From positions 1-8,276 of the forward strand of contig JAPLPC010000451.1 of NCBI GenBank assembly GCA_026400425.1: 8,276 bases of DNA, in the 5' to 3' direction. The stretch comes from Hyphomicrobiales bacterium. GTDB lineage: Bacteria > Pseudomonadota > Alphaproteobacteria > Rhizobiales > Xanthobacteraceae. Of the stretch, positions 1-5,433 are shown one piece after another (within the stretch, counting starts at the first letter, position 1; the number at the start of each line of letters is the position of its first letter). A program made the position numbers and the translations under genes. The notes beneath the pieces were generated by a model. It was not told the DNA's origin, searched no databases, and saw only the letters and a list, made by a program, of their open reading frames with translations.

Positions 1-1
1 G

Positions 2-286
2 GCGATTGCGCCAGGGCCGTTCCCGACGCCGGGCGCGACGGGGCAGCTGCATCCGGAGGGACGTGACTCTGGGCCGGCCGCACGCAATCCGCTCGGCCGT
101 GTCGGCGAACATCACGAGTTCGCCAATCTTGCCAGTTTCCTGATCTCGGATCAGGCCGGCTATATCAATGGCGAGATGGTGGTGCAGGACGGCGGCGCGC
201 ATCTGCGCTCATCGGGCGCGGAAGATCTGCAGCACTGGACCGATGCGCAATGGGCGGCGCATCGCACCACGCGCCCCAAAAACTGA
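2..286 (+). CDS. Short-chain dehydrogenase/reductase (SDR), C-terminal 94 residues, 5' partial
   Basis: This is the end of an NAD(P)(H)-dependent oxidoreductase of the classical SDR family. The open frame enters from the left edge and stops with TGA at 284-286. Near its start is APGPFPT, the loop that follows the catalytic YxxxK helix in classical SDRs. Further on are NPLGRVGE, a FLISD helix, and YINGEMVVQDGG, which matches the family's C-terminal signature (substrate-lid arginine, then the xGxxxxxDGG turn). The Rossmann fold and catalytic Ser/Tyr/Lys lie outside the window. The tail with an HWTDAQW stretch recalls SDRs related to 2,4-dienoyl-CoA or trans-2-enoyl-CoA reductases, but the substrate cannot be settled from this fragment. 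It is transcribed in the same direction as the next gene, 161 bp away, so co-transcription is not evident. Confidence 0.87.
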   Translation, partial: AIAPGPFPTPGATGQLHPEGRDSGPAARNPLGRVGEHHEFANLASFLISDQAGYINGEMVVQDGGAHLRSSGAEDLQHWTDAQWAAHRTTRPKN

Positions 287-447
287 GGACGGCGCGCGAG
301 AGGCCACGCGGCTTCGCCTACAGGCTGCTATCTTTCGACACGATCCACGAGCCTTTCCAAACAAGGCTGCAGCGTTTATCTCCAAACCGGTTGGCGCGTG
401 TGATTCCAGGCCATCTTCCAGTCACAAAAATAGAGGATCGACACCTG

Positions 448-1029
448 ATGGTCGTGCGGCGAATCCTGACAGTTGCGTTGATGAGTGGTGTGGTGATCGG
501 CATTGCCGGTCCTGCACAGGCCCAATCCAGCAAGAGCAAGGCTGCGCCCGCCAAGCAGGCCCCGGCTGCGGCGGCGAGTGCCGAACCGACCTTGCTCGGC
601 CAGTTCGGCCCATGGGGCGCCTACACGGCGGCACCCGGCGGCAAGAAAGTCTGCTTCGCGCTGGCCAAACCGGCCTCGTCCAAGACCATACCGGCCAATC
701 GTCCGCGCGATCCCGCTTACGCCTTCATCTCGACCCGACCCGCCGAGAAAGTCAGCAACGAAGTCTCGATCATGATCGGCTATCAGATAAAGCCCGGTTA
801 TGAATCCACGCTCGATGTCGGCGGTGCGAAATTCGCCATGTACACACAAGGCGACGGGCTGTGGATCAAGAACGCGGCCGAAGAAGAACGCCTGGTCGAA
901 GCGCTGCGCAAGGCCGGCGACGTGACGGTGAAGGGCTTGTCTGCCAAGGGCACCGAGACCATCGACTCGTTCTCGATGAAGGGCCTGTCGCAGGCGCTCG
1001 ACAAGGTCGCGCAGGAGTGCCGACGGTAA
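448..1029 (+). CDS. Secreted invasion-associated locus B (IalB) family protein
   Basis: Predicted 193-residue exported protein. Residues 1-25 form a clear Sec signal peptide: RR at 4-5, a hydrophobic core (about 6-20), and an AQA cleavage site before Q26. A low-complexity Ala/Pro/Lys linker (about 27-47) follows. The mature domain starts at GQFGPWGAY (51-59) and continues KKVCFALAKP (66-75), the pattern of the IalB family (Pfam PF06776). Only two cysteines occur, C69 and C191 near the C terminus, so one disulfide in the periplasm is plausible. The ATG at 448 was chosen because it gives the signal peptide and has AGAGGA at 432-437 about 10 nt upstream. The same frame is open back to 250, but that extension overlaps the SDR gene and would bury the signal peptide. 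The family is named for a Bartonella erythrocyte-invasion locus, yet it is widespread in non-pathogenic alphaproteobacteria, so a virulence role should not be assumed. Confidence 0.85.
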   Translation: MVVRRILTVALMSGVVIGIAGPAQAQSSKSKAAPAKQAPAAAASAEPTLLGQFGPWGAYTAAPGGKKVCFALAKPASSKTIPANRPRDPAYAFISTRPAEKVSNEVSIMIGYQIKPGYESTLDVGGAKFAMYTQGDGLWIKNAAEEERLVEALRKAGDVTVKGLSAKGTETIDSFSMKGLSQALDKVAQECRR

Positions 1030-1145
1030 TTTAGCGCGCTCGCCGGATCCTTACCGCCGTTAATATTGCCGCATTTGGCGCCTTTCCATTCGGGCGCAAA
1101 AGGCCTATTTGAGGCTAACTCCCGCGACATCACAGATCGAATGCC

Positions 1146-2390
1146 ATGACCCCCGCTTCCGCCGAGGCCAGCACCGCCGTTGAGACCCGTGCCCTTCAGG
1201 TTCCGCAACAGGGTCCATTGGAGAAGGTGGCGACCGAAACCTATGTGCCGCTGGCAAAGCCCTCCCTGATTGGCCTGTCGCGGGCGCAGATTGCCGAGAA
1301 GCTCGGTTCCATCGGCGTCAAACCGGCCCAGCAGAAGATGCGCAGCCAGCAGATCTGGCACTGGCTGTATTATCGCGGAGCCCAGAACTTCGCAGAAATG
1401 TCCAGTATATCCAAGGACATGCGGATGGAGTTGGAGCAGCATTTCACGGTCGATCGGCCGGAAGTGGCGGTCGAGCAGATCTCCAATGACGGCACCCGCA
1501 AATGGCTGCTGAAGCTGCCGTCGGGCACTCATGGCGAACGCGCCCATGAGGTCGAGTGCGTCTATATCCCGGAAACCGACCGCGGCACGCTGTGCGTCTC
1601 TTCGCAGGTCGGCTGCACGCTGACCTGTTCGTTCTGCCATACCGGAACCCAGCGTCTGGTACGTAACCTGACCGCAGGGGAGATCGTCGGCCAGATCATG
1701 GTGGCCCGCGACCGGCTGAACGACTGGGCCGACCGCGACACCCCGAACGCCAATCGCCGCATCACCAATATCGTGATGATGGGCATGGGCGAGCCGCTGT
1801 ACAATTTCGACGCGGTGCGCGACGCATTGCTGATCGTCTCCGACAATGAAGGCATCGGCATCTCGCGCCGGCGGATCACGCTGTCGACCTCGGGCGTGGT
1901 GCCGAACATCAAGCGCACCGGCGACGAAATCGGTGTGATGCTGGCGATCTCGCTGCATGCGGTGCGCGACGAGCTGCGCAACGAACTGGTGCCGCTCAAC
2001 AAGAAGTATCCGCTGCAAGAGCTCCTGCAGGCCTGCCGCGACTATCCCGGCGCGTCGAATGCGCGGCGCATCACTTTCGAATATGTGATGCTGAAGGGCA
2101 TCAACGACTCGCTCGACGATGCGAAGCTCCTGGTGAAGATGCTCAAGGGCATCCATGCCAAGATCAATCTGATCCCGTTCAACCCGTGGCCCGGCACGCG
2201 CTACGAATGTTCGGACTGGGCGCAGATCGAAGCGTTCTCCGAGTATATTTTCAACGCCGGTTATTCCTCGCCGGTGCGCACACCACGCGGCCGCGACATT
2301 CTCGCGGCGTGTGGCCAGTTGAAATCGGAATCCGAAAAGCTGTCGGCCCGCGAGCGCCAGGCGCTGCGCGCGATGGCGATGACGGATTGA
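1146..2390 (+). CDS. rlmN: Dual-specificity 23S rRNA/tRNA adenine-C2 methyltransferase RlmN
   Basis: Radical-SAM enzyme that methylates C2 of A2503 in 23S rRNA and of A37 in some tRNAs, in the cytoplasm. The 414-residue product has the full motif set. The [4Fe-4S] cysteines are C157-x3-C161-x2-C164. C150 sits seven residues before the first cluster Cys, matching E. coli C118, and the methyl-carrying Cys is C389 in the AACGQL motif, matching E. coli C355. E137 corresponds to E. coli E105, and GMGEP is at 213-217. The protein is about 30 residues longer than E. coli RlmN (384), all at a variable N terminus. Start choice: ATG at 1146. No good Shine-Dalgarno sequence lies just upstream, so a start a few codons downstream (for example GTG codons at Val28 or Val34) cannot be excluded. 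It lies 116 bp after the IalB gene, and no clear promoter was found in that gap. Confidence 0.97.
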   Translation: MTPASAEASTAVETRALQVPQQGPLEKVATETYVPLAKPSLIGLSRAQIAEKLGSIGVKPAQQKMRSQQIWHWLYYRGAQNFAEMSSISKDMRMELEQHFTVDRPEVAVEQISNDGTRKWLLKLPSGTHGERAHEVECVYIPETDRGTLCVSSQVGCTLTCSFCHTGTQRLVRNLTAGEIVGQIMVARDRLNDWADRDTPNANRRITNIVMMGMGEPLYNFDAVRDALLIVSDNEGIGISRRRITLSTSGVVPNIKRTGDEIGVMLAISLHAVRDELRNELVPLNKKYPLQELLQACRDYPGASNARRITFEYVMLKGINDSLDDAKLLVKMLKGIHAKINLIPFNPWPGTRYECSDWAQIEAFSEYIFNAGYSSPVRTPRGRDILAACGQLKSESEKLSARERQALRAMAMTD

Positions 2391-2423
2391 TGCGCGCACG
2401 CGCCACACACTCCGCCCTCACCT

Positions 2424-2514
2424 CCGTCATTGCGAGGAGCCCTTGCGACGAAGCAATCCAGTCTTCGTTTGTGGCTTCTGGATTGCCGCGTCGCTTCGCT
2501 CCTCGCAATGACGG
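2424..2514. repeat. Long imperfect palindrome (REP-like dispersed element)
   Basis: The outer arms, 2424-2440 and 2498-2514, are perfect 17-bp inverted repeats (CCGTCATTGCGAGGAGC and its complement). The inner arms, 2445-2461 and 2478-2494, are complementary at 15 of 17 positions, leaving a central loop of about 16 nt. The whole 91 bp can therefore fold into one long hairpin. The outer-arm sequence resembles a palindrome I recall in many intergenic copies in Bradyrhizobium/Rhodopseudomonas genomes; I could not count copies here. No transposase is present and it does not look like an insertion sequence. It lies between the rlmN stop (2390) and the membrane protein start (2533). It could end or attenuate transcription from rlmN, or protect the mRNA 3' end, but it has no T-run typical of an intrinsic terminator. 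Confidence 0.85.
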
Positions 2515-2532
2515 CTACTTTGGTAGGCGTGC

Positions 2533-3006
2533 ATGTCCCTGATCGGCCGCATCATCGTCATCCTGTTCGCGTTCTGCGTGGCCTGCATGGTCGGTGGCAC
2601 GATCGTGACCTTCGCGATTTTGTTTCCCGAACTCTCCGCGATGGATACCGGGATCATCGATCCGGACGTGATCAACATCCTGGTCGGCTTCGGCTTCATC
2701 TTCTTCTCGGGCTTTGCCCTGATCCCCGCGCTGATCGTCGTCGTGATCACCGAGGCCTTCAACATCCGCAGCGTGATCGCCTATGCGCTCGGCGGCGCCG
2801 TGGTCGGCCTCGCCTGCTATCTCGGGCTGATCCCTTACGACACCACGACGATGACATTCGACGGCATCGTTCGCCGTCACCTGGAAGTGATGACCGGCGC
2901 GGGCATCGTTGCAGGACTGATCTATTGGCTGATCGCCGGGCGCAAAGCCGGCGCATGGCGTCAGCCCCGGCCACGTCCGCCGCAGCCGGATGTCGCGGCC
3001 AAGTGA
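2533..3006 (+). CDS. Small four-helix inner-membrane protein of unknown function
   Basis: I do not recognise a characterised family. The 157-residue product has four predicted membrane segments: about residues 5-31, 46-74 (GFGFIFFSGFALIPALI within), 80-100 and 119-136. A short polar loop (101-117) separates the last two. The tail after residue 137 is basic and proline-rich (WRQPRPRPPQP), probably cytosolic. There is no signal-peptide cleavage site and no enzymatic motif. The start at ATG 2533 is supported by GGTAGG at 2522-2527, five nt upstream. The gene begins only 18 bp after the palindrome at 2424-2514, so its leader may be dominated by that structure. It stops 48 bp before the PAP2 phosphatase gene in the same direction, so the two may be co-transcribed. 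It is probably a conserved hypothetical protein of the Bradyrhizobium group. Confidence 0.75.
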   Translation: MSLIGRIIVILFAFCVACMVGGTIVTFAILFPELSAMDTGIIDPDVINILVGFGFIFFSGFALIPALIVVVITEAFNIRSVIAYALGGAVVGLACYLGLIPYDTTTMTFDGIVRRHLEVMTGAGIVAGLIYWLIAGRKAGAWRQPRPRPPQPDVAAK

Positions 3007-3054
3007 TGGCGCTTTGACTTTCCTTCGCCCGACGGCTCGGATAAACCGCCCGCC

Positions 3055-3861
3055 ATGAACCGGACAGGACTTTTCATCGCGCTCGGCCTGTTTGCCGCCA
3101 TTGCCATCGTGTTCGGTGTCTGGCCCGAACTCGACCTCGCGCTTGCGAAGCTGTTCTACGACCCAGAGACCCGCAATTTCCCGACCTCGTCGCTACCCTA
3201 CGCTCAGTTCGCGCGCGACGGCGCGATGTGGATTTCCTGGGCTTTCGTCGTGCCGTCGATCGTAGCCCTGATCATCAAACTGATCTGGCCGAACCGGCCG
3301 CTATTGGTGAAGGGCCGCACCATGGCCTTCCTGGTCATCACCATCGTGATGTCGGCCGGTGTCCTGACCAATCTCACCTTCAAGAGCCTGTGGAGCCGGC
3401 CGCGGCCGGTAATGGTCACCGAACTGGGCGGCCCCTGGCAGTTCAAGGCCTGGTGGGATCCGACCGGCCAGTGCGGCCGTAACTGCTCGTTCTTCTCCGG
3501 TGAAGGCGCCACCGCGTTCTGGACCTATGCCCCCGCCGCGCTGGCGCCGCCGGCGCTGCGCCCGGCGGCCTATGCGGCGGCGACCGTGTTCGGCATCGCC
3601 ACCTCGGGCTGGCGAATGGCGTTCGGCGGGCACTTTTTCACCGATGTGAGCATTGCCGGGCTGGTGTCCTTCTTCGTCATCTGGCTGGTGCATGGCTGGA
3701 TCTACCGATGGCCGCGGACCCGGATGACCGATGACGACGTCGATCGCTGGCTGACAAAGATCGCCTGGCCCGGCTATCGCTGGCGGCGCCGGATGCTGTC
3801 CGGCCGCAATCCGCCCCTGCCCTCGCTCGGCAACCGGATCACCGAGCAGCATCACGACTAA
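3055..3861 (+). CDS. PAP2-superfamily membrane phosphatase with variant C2 motif
   Basis: Predicted 268-residue integral membrane phosphatase of the PAP2 (phosphatidic acid phosphatase type 2) superfamily, which removes phosphate from lipid or isoprenoid phosphates at the membrane surface. Motif C1 is K110-x6-R117-P118. Motif C3 is R187-x5-H193-x3-D197, which supplies the nucleophilic His and its Asp partner. Motif C2, usually PSGH, is here FSGE (S148-G149-E150), so its His is replaced by Glu. Two cysteines, C140 and C144, precede C2 and are the only ones in the protein. About six hydrophobic segments are visible (around 5-23, 58-78, 90-107, 155-164, 171-183 and 199-215), and the C-terminal 50 residues are basic and cytosolic-looking. 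The substrate is unknown; undecaprenyl pyrophosphate, lipid A or phosphatidylglycerol phosphate are the usual options. No clear Shine-Dalgarno sequence precedes ATG 3055. Confidence 0.85.
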   Translation: MNRTGLFIALGLFAAIAIVFGVWPELDLALAKLFYDPETRNFPTSSLPYAQFARDGAMWISWAFVVPSIVALIIKLIWPNRPLLVKGRTMAFLVITIVMSAGVLTNLTFKSLWSRPRPVMVTELGGPWQFKAWWDPTGQCGRNCSFFSGEGATAFWTYAPAALAPPALRPAAYAAATVFGIATSGWRMAFGGHFFTDVSIAGLVSFFVIWLVHGWIYRWPRTRMTDDDVDRWLTKIAWPGYRWRRRMLSGRNPPLPSLGNRITEQHHD

Positions 3862-3939
3862 ACCATCGCTTCCGTCATGCCCAGCGGTGTGGCCAGGCCC
3901 GCCGATCGACCGGGTGGCGCCGGCGGCGCGCTTCCCGCG

Positions 3940-3969
3940 TTGACGCCCTTCGCCTCGACGGGCTATCGC
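3940..3969 (+). promoter_or_regulatory. Possible sigma-70-type promoter for argG
   Basis: TTGACG at 3940-3945 matches the -35 consensus at five of six positions. An 18-bp spacer leads to TATCGC at 3964-3969 as a weak -10. A transcript would start near 3976, giving a leader of about 27 nt before the argG ATG at 4003. A modest GGA lies at 3994-3996. The -10 is poor, so this is a suggestion only. Confidence 0.3.
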
Positions 3970-4002
3970 TGGCTGCGAAGATTAGCCTCGATTGGATGCC
4001 CC

Positions 4003-5340
4003 ATGACCACGATCTTGAAGAGCCTTCCCACCGGCAAAAACGTCGGCATCGCCTTCTCCGGCGGCCTCGACACGTCGGCGGCGCTGCTCTGGATGAAGCA
4101 GAAGGGCGCAAAGGTCTTCGCCTACACCGCCAATCTCGGCCAGCCCGACGAGGCCGACTATGACGAAATTCCGCGCAAGGCGATGGAGTTCGGTGCCGAG
4201 AAGGCCCGTCTCGTCGATTGCCGCACCCAGTTGGTCCATGAGGGCATCGCGGCGATCCAGGCCGGCGCGTTCCATGTCTCGACCGGCGGCATCACCTATT
4301 TCAACACCACCCCGCTCGGCCGCGCAGTGACCGGCACCATGCTGGTGTCCGCCATGAAGGAAGACGGCGTCAATATCTGGGGCGACGGCTCGACCTATAA
4401 GGGCAACGACATCGAGCGCTTCTACCGCTATGGCCTGCTGACCAATCCCGAGCTGAAGATCTACAAGCCCTGGCTCGACGATCAATTCATCGACGAACTC
4501 GGCGGTCGCGCCGAGATGTCGGCCTTCATGACCGCTCACGGTTTCGCCTACAAGATGAGCGCCGAGAAGGCCTATTCGACCGACAGCAATCTCCTGGGCG
4601 CCACCCACGAGGCCAAGGATCTCGAACATCTCGACTCCGGCATCAGCATCGTCAATCCGATCATGGGCGTGCCGTTCTGGAAGGACGACTGCGCGGTCAA
4701 ATCCGAGCGCGTGTCGGTCCGCTTCGAGGAAGGCCAGCCGGTCGCGCTCAACGGCGAGACCTTCACCGACGCGGTCGCGCTTTTTCTGGAAGCCAATGCG
4801 ATCGGCGGCCGCCACGGCCTCGGCATGAGCGACCAGATCGAGAACCGCATCATCGAGGCCAAGAGCCGCGGCATCTATGAAGCGCCGGGCATGGCGTTGC
4901 TGCACATCGCCTATGAGCGCCTCGTCACCGGCATCCATAACGAAGATACCATCGAGCAGTACCGCATGAACGGCATGAAGCTCGGCCGGCTGCTGTATCA
5001 GGGCCGCTGGTTCGACTCGCAGGCCCTGATGCTGCGCGAGACCGCGCAGCGCTGGGTGGCCCGCGCCATCACCGGCGAGGTGACACTCGAACTGCGGCGC
5101 GGCAACGACTACTCGCTGCTCAACACTGTCAGCCCCAATCTGACCTACGCGCCCGAGCGTCTGAGCATGGAGAAGGTTGAGGACGCCCCGTTCACGCCGG
5201 CCGACCGCATCGGTCAGCTCACCATGCGCAATCTCGACATCACCGACACGCGCGCGAAGCTGAACCTGTATTCGAAGGCGGGCCTGCTGAGCGCCGGCGA
5301 AGGTGCGACGATTCCCAGACTAGGTAACGACAAGGACTAG
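4003..5340 (+). CDS. argG: Argininosuccinate synthase (type 2, long form)
   Basis: Cytoplasmic enzyme that joins citrulline and aspartate with ATP to give argininosuccinate, AMP and PPi, the penultimate step of arginine synthesis. The PP-loop ATP-binding motif SGGLDTS is at residues 19-25. GDGSTYKGND at 127-136 is the conserved substrate-binding segment. At 445 residues it matches the long form (E. coli ArgG, 447 aa) rather than the roughly 400-residue form of many other bacteria, and it aligns by eye to E. coli throughout. The frame is open upstream to 3877, but the extra 42 residues are Gly/Pro/Arg-rich and unlike the family. The ATG at 4003, giving the MTTILKSLPTGK start, is clearly the right one. 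No other arg genes are nearby, so it appears to be a stand-alone unit. A possible promoter lies at 3940-3969. Confidence 0.97.
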   Translation: MTTILKSLPTGKNVGIAFSGGLDTSAALLWMKQKGAKVFAYTANLGQPDEADYDEIPRKAMEFGAEKARLVDCRTQLVHEGIAAIQAGAFHVSTGGITYFNTTPLGRAVTGTMLVSAMKEDGVNIWGDGSTYKGNDIERFYRYGLLTNPELKIYKPWLDDQFIDELGGRAEMSAFMTAHGFAYKMSAEKAYSTDSNLLGATHEAKDLEHLDSGISIVNPIMGVPFWKDDCAVKSERVSVRFEEGQPVALNGETFTDAVALFLEANAIGGRHGLGMSDQIENRIIEAKSRGIYEAPGMALLHIAYERLVTGIHNEDTIEQYRMNGMKLGRLLYQGRWFDSQALMLRETAQRWVARAITGEVTLELRRGNDYSLLNTVSPNLTYAPERLSMEKVEDAPFTPADRIGQLTMRNLDITDTRAKLNLYSKAGLLSAGEGATIPRLGNDKD

Positions 5341-5346
5341 AGAGCG

Positions 5347-5384
5347 CGACGATCGGATGTCATCCCGACGTCATCCGGTCGTCG
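5347..5384 (+). terminator. Hairpin just after argG, possible terminator
   Basis: The arms 5347-5359 (CGACGATCGGATG) and 5372-5384 (CATCCGGTCGTCG) pair over 13 positions, 12 Watson-Crick and one G-T, around a 12-nt loop. It begins 7 nt after the argG stop. No T-run follows (TAAATGC), so classical intrinsic termination is uncertain. The right arm overlaps the proposed Pho box, so the symmetry may be incidental. Confidence 0.35.
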
Positions 5385-5402
5385 TAAATGCAAGGATATC
5401 GC
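5357..5402 (+). promoter_or_regulatory. Putative Pho box and promoter of the alkaline phosphatase gene
   Basis: Three 7-mers sit at an exact 11-bp period: ATGTCAT (5357-5363), ACGTCAT (5368-5374) and TCGTCGT (5379-5385). They match the PhoB half-site CTGTCAT at 6, 5 and 4 of 7 positions. The PhoB site is known to be tandem CTGTCAT repeats with 4-nt spacers. A weak -10-like TATCGC (5397-5402) lies 11 nt after the last repeat, close to the spacing in E. coli phoA. Transcription would start near 5409, just ahead of GGGAG (5418-5422). The placement directly before a phosphatase gene supports the call, but GC-rich spacers and the weak third repeat argue for caution. Inferred role: activation by phosphorylated PhoB under phosphate starvation. 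Confidence 0.5.
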
Positions 5403-5417
5403 CTGCCATCCATTCGC

Positions 5418-5433
5418 GGGAGCACTTGCTTTG
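5418..5433 (+). promoter_or_regulatory. Shine-Dalgarno motif supporting a TTG start
   Basis: GGGAG at 5418-5422 stands 8 nt before TTG 5431 and 17 nt before the next in-frame start, ATG 5440. The spacing favours TTG as the initiator of the alkaline phosphatase gene. Confidence 0.55.

Noticed and set aside
350..368. Small inverted repeat AGCCTT...AAGGCT after the SDR gene
   Set aside because: Only a 6-bp stem with no T-run, and it lies 64 bp past the stop. It is too weak to call a terminator.
250..447. N-terminal extension of the IalB-family gene to ATG 250
   Set aside because: It overlaps the SDR end and would bury a clear signal peptide. ATG 448 has its own Shine-Dalgarno motif.
1082..1105. 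Possible GCCTTT/AAAGGC hairpin between the IalB-family gene and rlmN
   Set aside because: A short stem with a loop of about 13 nt and no U-tract. Chance is a sufficient explanation.
798..2408. A 536-codon open frame on the minus strand, antisense to rlmN
   Set aside because: It lies opposite a certain gene, is His/Arg/Gln-rich with no recognisable domain, and is the usual by-product of high-GC codon bias.
2424..2514. Palindrome considered as an insertion sequence, MITE with target duplication, or attachment site
   Set aside because: There is no transposase, no clear flanking direct repeat and no adjacent integrase or tRNA gene. A REP-like element fits better.
3014..3045. TTGACT with GATAAA ahead of the PAP2 gene, as a promoter for a near-leaderless mRNA
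   Set aside because: The spacing is 20 bp and the -10 match is poor, so it is not distinguishable from chance.
3877..4002. N-terminal extension of argG by 42 codons
   Set aside because: The extension is Gly/Pro/Arg-rich, unlike any part of ArgG, and would include the candidate promoter. The ATG at 4003 gives the usual family start.
3982..4938. A 318-codon minus-strand frame opposite argG
   Set aside because: It is a shadow of argG, rich in Asp/His/Gly/Ala with no motif and no independent start signal.
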